From Virgibacillus_N oceani_A (GTDB lineage Bacteria; Bacillota; Bacilli; Bacillales; Amphibacillaceae), in the NCBI GenBank assembly GCA_041521345.1, contig JBGOHB010000004.1: 64,000 bases of DNA, one strand, 5' to 3'. Below the pieces are notes generated by a model. The model saw only the letters and a list, made by a program, of their open reading frames with translations, did no database searches and was not told the origin of the DNA. This document shows positions 18,276 to 26,632 of the stretch, piece by piece; position 1 is the stretch's first letter, and every line of letters starts with the position of its first letter. The position numbers and the translations under genes are program-made.

Positions 18276-18942
18276 GGGATTCCCTCCAATTGTGTATGAT
18301 TGACCGGAATAATTTCAGCCCGTCCTCACTTCCCAGCAGCGCTTCCACAGCCCTTTCCGGGTGGGGCATCATCCCGAGCACATTTCCATCTTTGTTCATC
18401 ATTCCTGCAATATCTTTAATGGAGCCATTTGGATTGCTTTTATAGGTAAACACAATTTGATTGTTTTTTTGTAATTCTGCCATTGTTTCGTTGTCACAAA
18501 AATAATTACCCTCACCATGGGCAATCGGCAATGTGATTACTTCGCCTTTTTCATAGCATGTAGTAAATATCGTGTCCGGATTTTCCACAACCAGTTCCTC
18601 CTGATGGCACATGAAGGACAGCTTTTCATTTCGCATCAATGCGCCAGGCAAAAGTCCTGCTTCCGTTAAAATTTGAAATCCGTTGCACACCCCGAGGACA
18701 GGCTTTCCTTTTTGCGCCTGAACCTTTATTTGCTTCATGATCTCCGATGTGGACGCAACCGCACCGGTCCTTAAATAATCACCATAGGAAAAGCCCCCCG
18801 GCAGAAGAATACCATCATACTTATCAAGATTGGCATCCTGATACCAAACCAGCTCTGCTTCTTCCTTTAGTACTTCTTTCACTGCATGATGCATATCACG
18901 ATCACAGTTGGAGCCGGGAAAAACTACTACAGCAAACTTCAT
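18259..18942 (-). CDS. purQ: FGAM synthase glutaminase subunit PurQ
   Basis: PurQ releases ammonia from glutamine for PurL. The 227-residue class-I glutamine amidotransferase has the nucleophile Cys in VLGVCNGFQIL (about residue 86) and the His/Glu pair in MMPHPERAVE near the C-terminus. It starts within the end of purS (4-bp overlap) and overlaps purL by 17 bp, consistent with stoichiometric assembly of the PurSQL complex. Confidence 0.98.
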   Translation of the reverse strand: MKFAVVVFPGSNCDRDMHHAVKEVLKEEAELVWYQDANLDKYDGILLPGGFSYGDYLRTGAVASTSEIMKQIKVQAQKGKPVLGVCNGFQILTEAGLLPGALMRNEKLSFMCHQEELVVENPDTIFTTCYEKGEVITLPIAHGEGNYFCDNETMAELQKNNQIVFTYKSNPNGSIKDIAGMMNKDGNVLGMMPHPERAVEALLGSEDGLKLFRSIIHNWRESHVKNA

Positions 18943-19190
18943 GACCGAACAGCCTCCCGAACGTCAAAGTGATAATCTTCAATGACCGGATTTGCCAGCA
19001 ATTTATCGCACATTTCCCTAATCCGTTCATTTAAGTTCGGACCGTCTTCTACCTGAATTTCGATATATTTCCCAACGCGTACTTCCTCTACTTCCTTGTA
19101 GCCAAGCGAGTTTAATGATTCCTGAATCGCTTTTCCCTGAGGATCAAGCACACCTTGCTTTAATGTGATATAGACCGTTACATTTTTCAT
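18939..19190 (-). CDS. purS: FGAM synthase subunit PurS
   Basis: An 83-residue structural subunit that bridges PurL and PurQ. The family pattern is clear: VTVYITLKQGVLDPQGKAI at the start, then LGYKEVEEVRVGKYIE. ATGA overlaps on both sides (purC and purQ) show tight coupling. Confidence 0.97.
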   Translation of the reverse strand: MKNVTVYITLKQGVLDPQGKAIQESLNSLGYKEVEEVRVGKYIEIQVEDGPNLNERIREMCDKLLANPVIEDYHFDVREAVRS

Positions 19191-19909
19191 AAAATTGCCT
19201 CCAGTCGATGTAATATTTTTTCATATACACTGATTAAATTACCTGTCCCCTGACGAAACACATCTTTATCCAATTTCTCGCCAGTCGATTTATCCCACAA
19301 CCGGCATGTATCCGGCGAGATCTCATCCGCTAAAATGATGGTTCCACCTGCAAGCCGTCCAAACTCCAGCTTAAAATCTGCCAATCTAACATTGATTTCG
19401 GCAAAAAGGGTTTTCAGCTGTTCATTAATCTCCAATGCCTCACCTTTTATTTTCAAAAGTTCTTTTTCAGTTACATTGCTTAGCAGCTTTGCATGGTCCT
19501 CGTTGATAAACGGGTCATGCAATCCGTCATTTTTGTAATATAATTCAACAAGCGGCTGCTGAAAAACTGTTTTTTCACTTATGCCCAAACGTTTTGTGAT
19601 GCTTCCCGTCGCCAGATTGCGGACTACAACTTCAAGTGGAATGATTTCTGTTTCCAAAACGAGCTGTTCCGTTTCATTCCATTTTTCAATGAAGTGGGTT
19701 TTTATTCCTTTTTCATGCAGAAAATGAAAAATACGTACAGATATTTCATTATTTAAGCGCCCTTTTCCGGAAAAGGCAGCTTTCTTCTCTCCATTAAAAG
19801 CTGTTGCATCATTTTTATAGGAGAGAATCAGCTTTCCTTCCCTATCCTTCGCTTGGTATACCTTCTTGGCTTTTCCTTCATATAAAAGTGATCCCTTCAC
19901 CTTATTCAC
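19187..19909 (-). CDS. purC: SAICAR synthetase PurC
   Basis: PurC condenses CAIR with aspartate using ATP to give SAICAR. The 240-residue protein begins with LLYEGKAKKVY (nucleotide-binding), then NNEISVRIFHFL, and DEISPDTCRLWD near residue 200. It starts with GTG at 19909; a second GTG three codons later has the better RBS spacing, so the exact start is open. It overlaps the purB stop by 8 bp. Confidence 0.97.
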   Translation of the reverse strand: MNKVKGSLLYEGKAKKVYQAKDREGKLILSYKNDATAFNGEKKAAFSGKGRLNNEISVRIFHFLHEKGIKTHFIEKWNETEQLVLETEIIPLEVVVRNLATGSITKRLGISEKTVFQQPLVELYYKNDGLHDPFINEDHAKLLSNVTEKELLKIKGEALEINEQLKTLFAEINVRLADFKLEFGRLAGGTIILADEISPDTCRLWDKSTGEKLDKDVFRQGTGNLISVYEKILHRLEAIL

Positions 19910-21206
19910 CTCTTGTTAAACCAATCCGGTCAAAAATTTCATCCACATTTTTTAAATGGTATGTATAGTCAAAGCAATCATCAATTTCAGCCTGTGAAAG
20001 TCTTTCTATGATTTCTTTTTCATTTTTGACAAGCTGCTTGAATGGTGTTTCTGTTTCCCAGGCTTCCATTGCTTTCGGCTGAACAATATCATATGCAGCT
20101 TCTCTCGCCATCCCTTTATCAATTAACGCCAGCAGAACGCGCTGGGAAAAAATAACGCCGTAAGTTTTGTCTATATTCCGTTTCATGTTTTCCGGGAATA
20201 CGGTCAATTTTTTTACAATTTTGGAAAATCGGCTTAGCATGTAATTCAGAGCAATCGTGGCATCCGGTAAAATGACCCGTTCTGCAGACGAGTGTGAAAT
20301 GTCACGTTCATGCCATAAAGAGACATTTTCATAGGCAGTCATCATATATCCGCGAACTACCCTTGCCATTCCGCTCATGTTTTCAGAGCCGATCGGATTT
20401 CGTTTATGCGGCATAGCAGAGGATCCTTTTTGTCCTTTAGCGAAAAATTCCTCCACTTCTCTTGTTTCTGTTTTTTGCAGACCACGTATTTCCGTTGCAA
20501 ATTTCTCAACGGAAGTTGCTATTAATGCCAAAGCTGACATGTACGCCGCATGCCGGTCTCTTTGCAAGGTTTGTGTTGAAACGGGAGCAGGTTTTAATCC
20601 AAGCTTCTCACAAACATATTTTTCCACGTATGGATCAATGTTGGCGTAGGTTCCTACTGCGCCGGAAAGTTTGCCAAATTCTATTTGACTTGCAGCCAGT
20701 TCAAATCGCTCCAGATTGCGTTTCATTTCTTCATACCAGAGCGCTAGTTTTAATCCGAATGTCGTCGGCTCTGCATGAACACCATGCGTCCGGCCCATCA
20801 TCACGGTATGCTGATGCTCCAAAGCTTTTTCTTTTAAAACATGAATGAAAGTTTCGATGTCTTTACGGATAATGTCATTTGCCTGCTTTATTAAATAAGA
20901 TAGCGCCGTATCTACCACATCCGTAGAAGTTAATCCGTAATGCACCCATTTCCGTTCTTCTCCAAGCGACTCGGAAACTGCACGGGTGAAAGCAACGACA
21001 TCATGTCTTGTTTCCTGTTCTATTTCATAGATTCGATTAATATCAAAGGAGGCATTCTCACGAAGCTTTTTAACACCTGCCTCCGGAATCATGCCTAGTT
21101 CACTCCACGCTTCACAGGCTAAAATCTCCACTTCAAGCCAGGCTTTGTACTTGTTTTCTTCCGTCCAAATGGCTCCCATTTCTTCTCGTGTATACCGTTC
21201 AATCAT
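19902..21206 (-). CDS. purB: Adenylosuccinate lyase PurB
   Basis: A 434-residue lyase of the fumarase/aspartase superfamily. It removes fumarate from SAICAR in IMP synthesis and from adenylosuccinate in AMP synthesis. The signature GSSAMPHKRNPIGSENM lies near residue 265, with the catalytic His in TSTDVVDTA/GRTHGVHAEPTTF blocks. It is followed within 8 bp overlap by purC and overlaps purK by 4 bp. Confidence 0.98.
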   Translation of the reverse strand: MIERYTREEMGAIWTEENKYKAWLEVEILACEAWSELGMIPEAGVKKLRENASFDINRIYEIEQETRHDVVAFTRAVSESLGEERKWVHYGLTSTDVVDTALSYLIKQANDIIRKDIETFIHVLKEKALEHQHTVMMGRTHGVHAEPTTFGLKLALWYEEMKRNLERFELAASQIEFGKLSGAVGTYANIDPYVEKYVCEKLGLKPAPVSTQTLQRDRHAAYMSALALIATSVEKFATEIRGLQKTETREVEEFFAKGQKGSSAMPHKRNPIGSENMSGMARVVRGYMMTAYENVSLWHERDISHSSAERVILPDATIALNYMLSRFSKIVKKLTVFPENMKRNIDKTYGVIFSQRVLLALIDKGMAREAAYDIVQPKAMEAWETETPFKQLVKNEKEIIERLSQAEIDDCFDYTYHLKNVDEIFDRIGLTRGE

Positions 21207-22333
21207 TGCTTGGCCTCCTCAAAATGCTTTACGTTTGCCTGAAGTTCTTCCACTGATTTTCCGAGAAAAGTGACATGGCCCATTTTCCGCTTTATTTTTG
21301 CTTCCGCTTTACCGTAGAGATGTACAAACGGTTCAGGGTTTTCTTGCATGACTTTCCATGCTTTTTCTATATCTTCTCCTAAAATATTTACCATGAGCGC
21401 AGGCTGCAGCTGTTCGATTTTTGCCAAAGGAAGTCCGCAGACCGCCCGGACATGCTGGGCGAACTGAGAGATATTACATGATTCAATGGTATAATGGCCC
21501 GAATTATGTGGGCGCGGTGCCATCTCATTCAAATAGATGTCATTTCCCTTTACGAACATTTCAATCGCAAACGTTCCTACGATATTCATTTCTTCAGCAA
21601 GTTTCCCGGCTGCCTCTATCGCTTTTTCTTCAAGCTCACTGCTTACTTGGGCAGGAGCAGTTGTTTTAAATAAGATTTGATCTTTATGTTCATTTTCTGC
21701 CAGCGGGAAATAGGTAACCCCACCGGATTGCGAACGGGTAAAAACAACGGAAATTTCCTTATCAAACGGAACCCACTGTTCAATGATGCAATGCTTATTT
21801 TCTTCAGCAAAGTGGATCGCTGCCTGCGCATCATTTTTTGACAGTAACTTGATTTGTCCTTTTCCATCATAGCCGCCGCTGCAAGTTTTAAGGACTGCAG
21901 GGAAAGTGAATTTTTCCAGTGCTTCTTCGCATTCTTTGCCATTATGTACAATCGTGAACTCCGGCACCGGCAAGCCCGCTTTTTTCATCAGCTGTTTTTC
22001 TTTTTCCCGGTTTTGGGTAATCTCCAGTGCATAGGCACCCTGAGGCAATTTCCCTTCCTTTTCCAAATAGGAAGCTGCTGTCAAATCTACATTTTCAAAT
22101 TCATAGGTGATCACATCACTGACACTGCTTAGTTCCTTGATTGCTTCCAAATCATCGTAGGCCGCAGTGATCGTATGATCTGCGACTTGAGCAGTTGGGC
22201 AGTCAGGTGTCGGGTCAAGGACAGCAATCCGGTACCCCATATGTTTAGCAGCAAGTGCCATCATTCTTCCAAGCTGACCGCCTCCAATGATTCCAATCGT
22301 TTGTGAAGGTAATATTTGCTTATTTGTCTGCAA
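21203..22333 (-). CDS. purK: N5-CAIR synthetase PurK
   Basis: PurK uses ATP and bicarbonate to carboxylate AIR to N5-CAIR, the substrate of PurE. The 376-residue ATP-grasp protein shows IGIIGGGQLGRMMA at the N-terminus, LKTCSGGYDGKGQ and NEMAPRPHNSGHYTIE. The start is TTG with AGGG six bases before it, lying inside the end of purE (14-bp overlap). Confidence 0.97.
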   Translation of the reverse strand: MQTNKQILPSQTIGIIGGGQLGRMMALAAKHMGYRIAVLDPTPDCPTAQVADHTITAAYDDLEAIKELSSVSDVITYEFENVDLTAASYLEKEGKLPQGAYALEITQNREKEKQLMKKAGLPVPEFTIVHNGKECEEALEKFTFPAVLKTCSGGYDGKGQIKLLSKNDAQAAIHFAEENKHCIIEQWVPFDKEISVVFTRSQSGGVTYFPLAENEHKDQILFKTTAPAQVSSELEEKAIEAAGKLAEEMNIVGTFAIEMFVKGNDIYLNEMAPRPHNSGHYTIESCNISQFAQHVRAVCGLPLAKIEQLQPALMVNILGEDIEKAWKVMQENPEPFVHLYGKAEAKIKRKMGHVTFLGKSVEELQANVKHFEEAKQ

Positions 22334-22811
22334 GGTCTTCCCTCATTTCTTCTACTTTTTTCTTCATATCCTCCCGGTAGGTTTCGAGTTTTGCACCTAC
22401 ATAATCATCACGGGATCCGATGATTTGTGCAGCTAACAGACCCGCATTCGTAGCTCCAGCTTTGCCAATTGCCACGGTCGCCGTCGGTACACCGCCGGGC
22501 ATTTGTACGATGGACAGGAGTGAATCCAGACCATTTAGCGCTTTACTTTCAACCGGAACGCCGATCACAGGCAATGTCGTCTTGGAAGCGACCATACCAG
22601 GAAGATGTGCCGCTCCGCCTGCTCCGGCAATAATTACTTTCAAACCACGTTCTCTTGCATTTTTTGCATAGGCAAACATGTCATCCGGCGTACGATGTGC
22701 AGAGATTAAGTCCTTTTCGTATGGAATTTGCAGCTCATCCAGCACATTGCATGTATGCTGCATTGTCTCCCAATCCGATATGCTGCCCATAATTACTCCG
22801 ACCACTGCCAT
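22320..22811 (-). CDS. purE: N5-CAIR mutase PurE
   Basis: PurE moves the carboxylate of N5-CAIR to give CAIR. The 163-residue class I protein has GVIMGSISDWETM, the active-site SAHRTP and AGAGGAAHLPGM motifs, and the normal length. It is the first gene of the operon, 300-400 bases downstream of a promoter with PurBoxes and a guanine riboswitch. Confidence 0.98.
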   Translation of the reverse strand: MAVVGVIMGSISDWETMQHTCNVLDELQIPYEKDLISAHRTPDDMFAYAKNARERGLKVIIAGAGGAAHLPGMVASKTTLPVIGVPVESKALNGLDSLLSIVQMPGGVPTATVAIGKAGATNAGLLAAQIIGSRDDYVGAKLETYREDMKKKVEEMREDLADK

Positions 22812-23028
22812 AAAATCCCTCTTTCCTTATTTTTGTAAGTGAAACATGGAAACCTCTTTTGTTGTATTAAATTTTCCCAAACAATTAAAATCTCATAAAT
22901 AACTTTTATATAACACAGGTTTTGGCTTATGTATTTCAAATCATTGAATATATATTTTTAAATCCCCCAGTATAAAGCCTTTTAACCATTGAAACGAGAG
23001 AAGAACCCATTCCAGGTGACAAAATTCA

Positions 23029-23076
23029 AAAAACCTATTCGTCTCCCCCGGTTTATGAGAGAAGATGAACAGGCTT
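23029..23076 (-). terminator. Riboswitch terminator of pur operon leader
   Basis: The minus-strand hairpin CCTGTTCATCT...AGACGAATAGG, followed by six T, stops the leader before purE. Its 5' arm (23054-23069) can instead pair over 16 consecutive positions (with G-U wobbles) with 23113-23128, the 3' side of the riboswitch P1 stem. That alternative pairing is the antiterminator. Confidence 0.85.
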
Positions 23077-23120
23077 TCTTGGACATGAAAATAATCATTG
23101 TAATGACAACGATTCATCCT

Positions 23121-23190
23121 CCCTCATAGTCCGGTTTTTACGGAGCCGGGTAGAAACTTCCGGGCCATATTCCCAGAAATATATGAGGTG
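23121..23190 (-). promoter_or_regulatory. Guanine-type purine riboswitch, purE leader
   Basis: The minus-strand aptamer has P1 CCTCATA/TATGAGG, the loop core GGGAATATGGCCCGG, the J2/3 signature GTTTCTACC and the ACCGTAAAAACCGG P3. The specificity base in GACTATGAGG is C, which pairs with guanine (adenine switches have U). Guanine binding would hold P1, free the downstream terminator and switch purine synthesis off. Confidence 0.95.
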
Positions 23191-23215
23191 TTTTTATATT
23201 CATTTTTCTTGTTCA

Positions 23216-23245
23216 AGCATATCAAAATGCAAGTTGCATTGTCAA
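23216..23245 (-). promoter_or_regulatory. purE operon promoter
   Basis: Minus-strand TTGACA (23240-23245), an 18-bp spacer and TATGCT (23216-23221) lie just upstream of the riboswitch. Confidence 0.8.
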
Positions 23246-23246
23246 T

Positions 23247-23289
23247 AAATAACGAACATTAGGTTGCTATTTTTGATAATCGTTCGGTT
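23247..23289. promoter_or_regulatory. Pair of inverted PurBoxes (PurR operator)
   Basis: AAATAACGAACATT on the plus strand (23247-23260) and AAACCGAACGATT on the minus strand (23277-23289) match the PurBox consensus AWWWCCGAACWWT in inverted order. This is the arrangement bound by Bacillus PurR, which is relieved by PRPP. They adjoin the -35 of the purE promoter. Confidence 0.8.
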
Positions 23290-23499
23290 TCAGTGATTTT
23301 CCATTGCGCTTAATTTCAATAAAAAATAAAATCCTTCTATGAAGATAAATAATCCCTTTAGCATACCAATTCGAGTGTTACAATAATAATTGCCGTTATA
23401 TTATTTAGTATTTGTGAATAATTTCTTAAAATCAGCATGTCCCTTGCACAAATACTACGAAGGGAAAGGATTGTTTAATAACCTTATCGAGCCAATATA

Positions 23500-23547
23500 A
23501 AAACAAGCTATGCCTCTATAATTGAAAATGATTAGATAGCTTGCTTT
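23500..23547 (-). terminator. Terminator after recombinase-like gene
   Basis: The minus-strand stem AAGCTAT...ATAGCTT, with a long AT-rich loop and TTTTTA after it, lies just past the stop of the gene ending at 23559. Confidence 0.65.
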
Positions 23548-23558
23548 TAATGATGCTG

Positions 23559-24113
23559 CTAATTTTCCGGGGATTCTAAATAACGATAAAGCGTTGATTT
23601 ACTTATTCCCGTTTGATTTTTAATGTCAATCAGTTTATAACCATCATTGTACATAGAAATAGCCTTTTTTATATTTTCATCTGATTTTTTTGGACGACCT
23701 ATTGATTTACCACTTTTTCTTGCTTGATCCATACCAATTGTTGTTGATTGCTTTATTAAATCTGATTGGAATTGAACTGCGTGAATCATTACATCTTGTA
23801 GATAGATATTAAGTAGTTCATCACTTTGCAATCCTTCATTTAAAAAATGAATGTTTACATTGTCTTTTTTGCATACTTTTAATAAATCAATAAGGTGGTG
23901 AAAAGTATCAGCTAGAACAACCATTTTCTCAATTACTATAGAATCTCCAGGTTGTAATTCCATTAACAATGCTTCTAATTGAACCCGCTTCTTAGGTGAA
24001 CCGTGTTCTTCTCTATAAATCAGATTACACTTTTCATCTAATTTACTTAATTGTTTTTCCAAATTAGTATCATTATATAAAGGTCTTACATAGCCATAGA
24101 TCAAGTCTTCCAC
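23559..24113 (-). CDS. Serine-recombinase-like protein lacking catalytic residues
   Basis: The 184 residues follow the plan of small resolvases/invertases (Pin type): an N-terminal catalytic-fold domain (1-130) and a C-terminal helix-turn-helix (about 142-180, GRPKKSDENIKKA...TGISKSTLYRYL). The active site is gone. The usual RVST motif with the nucleophilic Ser reads RPLY, the DRLGRS block with two catalytic Arg reads VVLADT, and the later ER pair reads QS. The length is complete with no frameshift, so this is not simple decay. I infer a DNA-binding or regulatory role. It is divergent from the SulP gene with an 80-bp shared promoter region. Its own promoter is not clear. Confidence 0.8.
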   Translation of the reverse strand: MEDLIYGYVRPLYNDTNLEKQLSKLDEKCNLIYREEHGSPKKRVQLEALLMELQPGDSIVIEKMVVLADTFHHLIDLLKVCKKDNVNIHFLNEGLQSDELLNIYLQDVMIHAVQFQSDLIKQSTTIGMDQARKSGKSIGRPKKSDENIKKAISMYNDGYKLIDIKNQTGISKSTLYRYLESPEN

Positions 24114-24133
24114 TCCTTAACTTTCCTGAAATG

Positions 24134-24164
24134 GTTCCATTTTGGGAACGATGATGTTACAATA
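24134..24164 (+). promoter_or_regulatory. sulP promoter with inverted repeat
   Basis: TTCCAT (24136-24141), 17 bp and TACAAT (24159-24164) form a promoter for the SulP gene. The inverted repeat GTTCC-ATTTTG-GGAAC (24134-24149) overlaps the -35 and spacer, a natural operator position. The divergent recombinase-like protein is a candidate ligand. Confidence 0.5.
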
Positions 24165-24193
24165 TTAAAAGTGATATAGAAGAGGAGATCAAC

Positions 24194-25627
24194 ATGCAAA
24201 CAATTAAACAACAATGGTTCGGTAACATTCGTAGTGACATCTTAGCAGGACTGGTCGTGGCACTTGCCTTAATTCCTGAGGCAATTGCTTTTTCTATTAT
24301 AGCAGGCGTTGATCCAATGGTTGGTCTATATGCATCCTTTATCATCGCAGTTGTTATCGCCTTCGCTGGCGGGCGACCAGGAATGATTTCTGCTGCTACA
24401 GGGGCAATGGCTTTACTTATGGTGCCATTGGTTCGTGACTACGGACTGGACTATTTACTGGCAGCAACTATTTTGACAGGTATTATTCAAATTCTATTTG
24501 GGGTCTTTAAAGTTGCAAAAATAATGAAGTTCGTTCCAAATGCTGTAATGATTGGCTTTGTTAACGCATTAGCAATTCTAATTTTCATCGCACAGCTGGA
24601 GCACTTCATTGGCATTTCAACAATGACCTATGTATTTGTGGCAATCACTTTAATCCTATTATACACTTTACCACGTTTCATTAAAGTAGTTCCAGCACCA
24701 TTAATCGTACTTGTTTTATTAACAGCAGTATCCATGTTTAGTGGTGTCGGGTTAAATACTGTAGGAGATCTTGGTGCTATTACGCAATCACTACCATCAT
24801 TCTTTATTCCAGATGTACCATTTACCTTTGAAACATTACAGATTATATTCCCGTATGCATTATCCTTGGCAATCGTCGGTTTACTCGAGTCATTGCTTAC
24901 ATCACAGATTGTAGATGATATGACAGCAACAGAAAGCAATAAAAACAAAGAATCTCGAGGGCAAGGAATTGCGAATTTTATCACAGGTTTTTTCGGAGGG
25001 ATGGCAGGTTGTGCGATGATCGGGCAGTCTGTTATCAACGTTAAATCTGGTGGTCGAGGGAGGCTATCAACACTTATAGCGGGTGTCTTTTTAATGTTTC
25101 TAATCATCGTGCTAGGTGACTTAGTAGTTCAAATTCCGATGCCTGTTTTAGTCGGTATTATGATTATGGTTAGTATCGGCACATTTGATTGGACTTCTTT
25201 TAAATATTTAATAAAGGCTCCCCGTACAGATGCAGTAGTTATGTTAGCCACCGTAGGAATTGTAGTTTATACCCATGACTTATCAAAAGGCGTACTGGTC
25301 GGGGTACTATTAAGTGCAATTTTCTTTGTTGTAAAAATATCAACTGTAAAAATCACGCAGGAAGGCAATCGTTATACCGTTTATGGTCAACTTTTCTTTG
25401 CATCGATTGATGGATTTGTAGACTACTTTAAAAAAGCAGATATCATTGAGAATAACATTCAAATAAATTTATCCAATACCAGGGTCTGGGATGAATCTGG
25501 TGTAGGTGCTTTAATCAAAGTCATTAACTTGTTAAAAGAAAGAGGTATTGACGTTGAAATTATAGAGTTAGATACTTCTAGTAAAGGACTAGTGGATAAA
25601 CTCAATAGTCTCTACTCATCAAATTAA
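24194..25627 (+). CDS. SulP family inorganic anion transporter with STAS domain
   Basis: A 477-residue membrane protein of the SulP/SLC26 family, which moves sulfate, bicarbonate or other anions, usually with H+ or Na+. The N-terminal GNIRSDILAGLVVALALIPE is the family entry motif, followed by about ten or more hydrophobic segments. The C-terminal 85 residues form a STAS regulatory domain (VWDESGVGALIKVINLLKERG). The substrate cannot be told from sequence. It has AGAGGAG upstream and is followed after 13 bp by a universal stress protein gene, so the two form an operon. Confidence 0.9.
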   Translation: MQTIKQQWFGNIRSDILAGLVVALALIPEAIAFSIIAGVDPMVGLYASFIIAVVIAFAGGRPGMISAATGAMALLMVPLVRDYGLDYLLAATILTGIIQILFGVFKVAKIMKFVPNAVMIGFVNALAILIFIAQLEHFIGISTMTYVFVAITLILLYTLPRFIKVVPAPLIVLVLLTAVSMFSGVGLNTVGDLGAITQSLPSFFIPDVPFTFETLQIIFPYALSLAIVGLLESLLTSQIVDDMTATESNKNKESRGQGIANFITGFFGGMAGCAMIGQSVINVKSGGRGRLSTLIAGVFLMFLIIVLGDLVVQIPMPVLVGIMIMVSIGTFDWTSFKYLIKAPRTDAVVMLATVGIVVYTHDLSKGVLVGVLLSAIFFVVKISTVKITQEGNRYTVYGQLFFASIDGFVDYFKKADIIENNIQINLSNTRVWDESGVGALIKVINLLKERGIDVEIIELDTSSKGLVDKLNSLYSSN

Positions 25628-25640
25628 AGGAGGTTTCCTG

Positions 25641-26060
25641 ATGTATAAACATATCTTATTAGCTTCAGATGGGTCAGACAATGCTGTACGTGCAGCGAAA
25701 GAAGCTGTAAAAATAGCTTCCAATAGCAAAGAATCAATGATTAATGTAGTTTATGTTATCGAAATAGAAAAGTCAAAGTATGATGTCCTCCATTCAAATT
25801 CACAAGAGGAAGTCGATATCGAGCGTCGAAAAAGAAATTCTAAAGTAATTCAATTCCTAAACGAAGCAAATGTTAATTATAAAACGACAATTTTACGAGG
25901 CCAACCAGGTCCGGAAATTGTAAAGTATGCAAACAAGCAAAAAGTAGATATTATAGTAATCGGCAGTCGAGGTCTGAATGCTTTGCAAGAAATGGTTTTA
26001 GGTAGTGTAAGCCATAAAGTAATGAAACGTGCGAACTGTCCTGCATTGATCGTAAAATAA
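25641..26060 (+). CDS. Universal stress protein (UspA family)
   Basis: The 139-residue cytosolic protein has the UspA fold. It starts YKHILLASDGSDNAVRA and ends with the ATP-binding pattern G-S-R-G...G-S-V-S (GSRGLNALQEMVLGSVSHKV). Members of this type bind ATP and often accompany transporters. AAAGGAGG lies before the ATG. Pairing with SulP suggests it modulates the transporter, but that is an inference. Confidence 0.92.
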   Translation: MYKHILLASDGSDNAVRAAKEAVKIASNSKESMINVVYVIEIEKSKYDVLHSNSQEEVDIERRKRNSKVIQFLNEANVNYKTTILRGQPGPEIVKYANKQKVDIIVIGSRGLNALQEMVLGSVSHKVMKRANCPALIVK

Positions 26061-26076
26061 TCGCATAAACATATTT

Positions 26077-26106
26077 AAAAACCGAAGTTTCCTAATTTCG
26101 GTTTTT
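26077..26106 (+). terminator. Terminator of sulP-usp operon
   Basis: AAAACCGAA-GTTTCCTAA-TTCGGTTTTT, a strong hairpin with a T-run 17 bp past the usp stop. Confidence 0.9.
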
Positions 26107-26107
26107 A

Positions 26108-26281
26108 CTTTTTAGGAATCGAAACATTAGAATTGCCATTTTTTCGAGTGGCTGTCACTGTTTCTCTTCAAGGGGAAACTGATACGACAAAAATGAAAGA
26201 TTGGGTGAATGCCCTGACATCTCATTTATATGCTAAAAAGAAAGATTTAAAGAGAATCACATTGCCGGTGCTCCGGATTTA
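26108..26281 (+). pseudogene. Unidentified 3' coding relic
   Basis: One frame stays open for 57 codons (ending ...DLKRITLPVLRI, stop at 26279-26281) but has no start or RBS and begins inside the preceding terminator. It reads like the tail of a lost protein. I do not recognise the family. Confidence 0.25.
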
Positions 26282-26282
26282 A

Positions 26283-26408
26283 TTGTTGAAACCTGTTGAT
26301 GTCTTTTTACTAAGGGATGGTTATTTTTTACATGAAGTGACATATACAGACGAAGAGACGATGAATGTCAATATATTCGATGGTTTATTCATCAATCTAA
26401 TTTTGATA
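26283..26408 (+). pseudogene. Uma2-family (DUF820) C-terminal relic
   Basis: The frame reads VDVFLLRDGYFLHEVTYTDE then VNIFDGLFINL. This resembles the C-terminal strands of Uma2 family putative endonucleases, where a V..Y.L.DG.Y line is followed by V.IF..L.I.L. The catalytic N-terminal part is missing, so this is a fragment. Similarity is judged by eye. Confidence 0.4.
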
Positions 26409-26499
26409 AATAAACATCATGGGGATTTAGCTTTTTATTCATCTTTATTTCACTTTCTATTTTAGTGGAGATGTCAACGAGATGGGGATGATGCTGCGC

Positions 26500-26595
26500 A
26501 TGATTACTTTGTATCAAAGCATAATGCTTATGATCGGCTTCGGATCTTTACTCGTTACGATCGTAGCACTGATTGTGCTGGTAATAAAAAAGTAA
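26500..26595 (+). CDS. Putative holin-like toxin (type I toxin-antitoxin)
   Basis: A 31-residue peptide MITLYQSIMLMIGFGSLLVT... ends in VLVIKK. It has one transmembrane helix after a short T-L-Y-Q-S-I-M-L-M start and a basic tail. That is the pattern of the putative holin-like toxin family related to TxpA/BsrG-type peptides. GGGG precedes the ATG by 12 bases; in-frame ATGs at 26482, 26488 and 26491 are alternative starts. The stop lies inside a 10-bp perfect inverted repeat (26591-26632), as in type I loci where an antisense RNA overlaps the toxin 3' end. Confidence 0.6.
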   Translation: MITLYQSIMLMIGFGSLLVTIVALIVLVIKK

Positions 26596-26632
26596 TCCCC
26601 TCTTGTAAAAACGGACACGGTTGGGGATTACT
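26591..26632. terminator. Perfect inverted repeat at toxin 3' end
   Basis: AGTAATCCCC (26591-26600) and GGGGATTACT (26623-26632) pair over 10 bp. A further hairpin CCGACA/TGTCGG follows at 26679-26696. Together they probably form the overlapping 3' ends of the toxin mRNA and an antisense RNA. The antisense promoter could not be placed. Confidence 0.5.

Noticed and set aside
26108..26408. An intact new gene after usp
   Set aside because: Frames lack starts and RBS and the first begins inside a terminator, so they are listed as relics.
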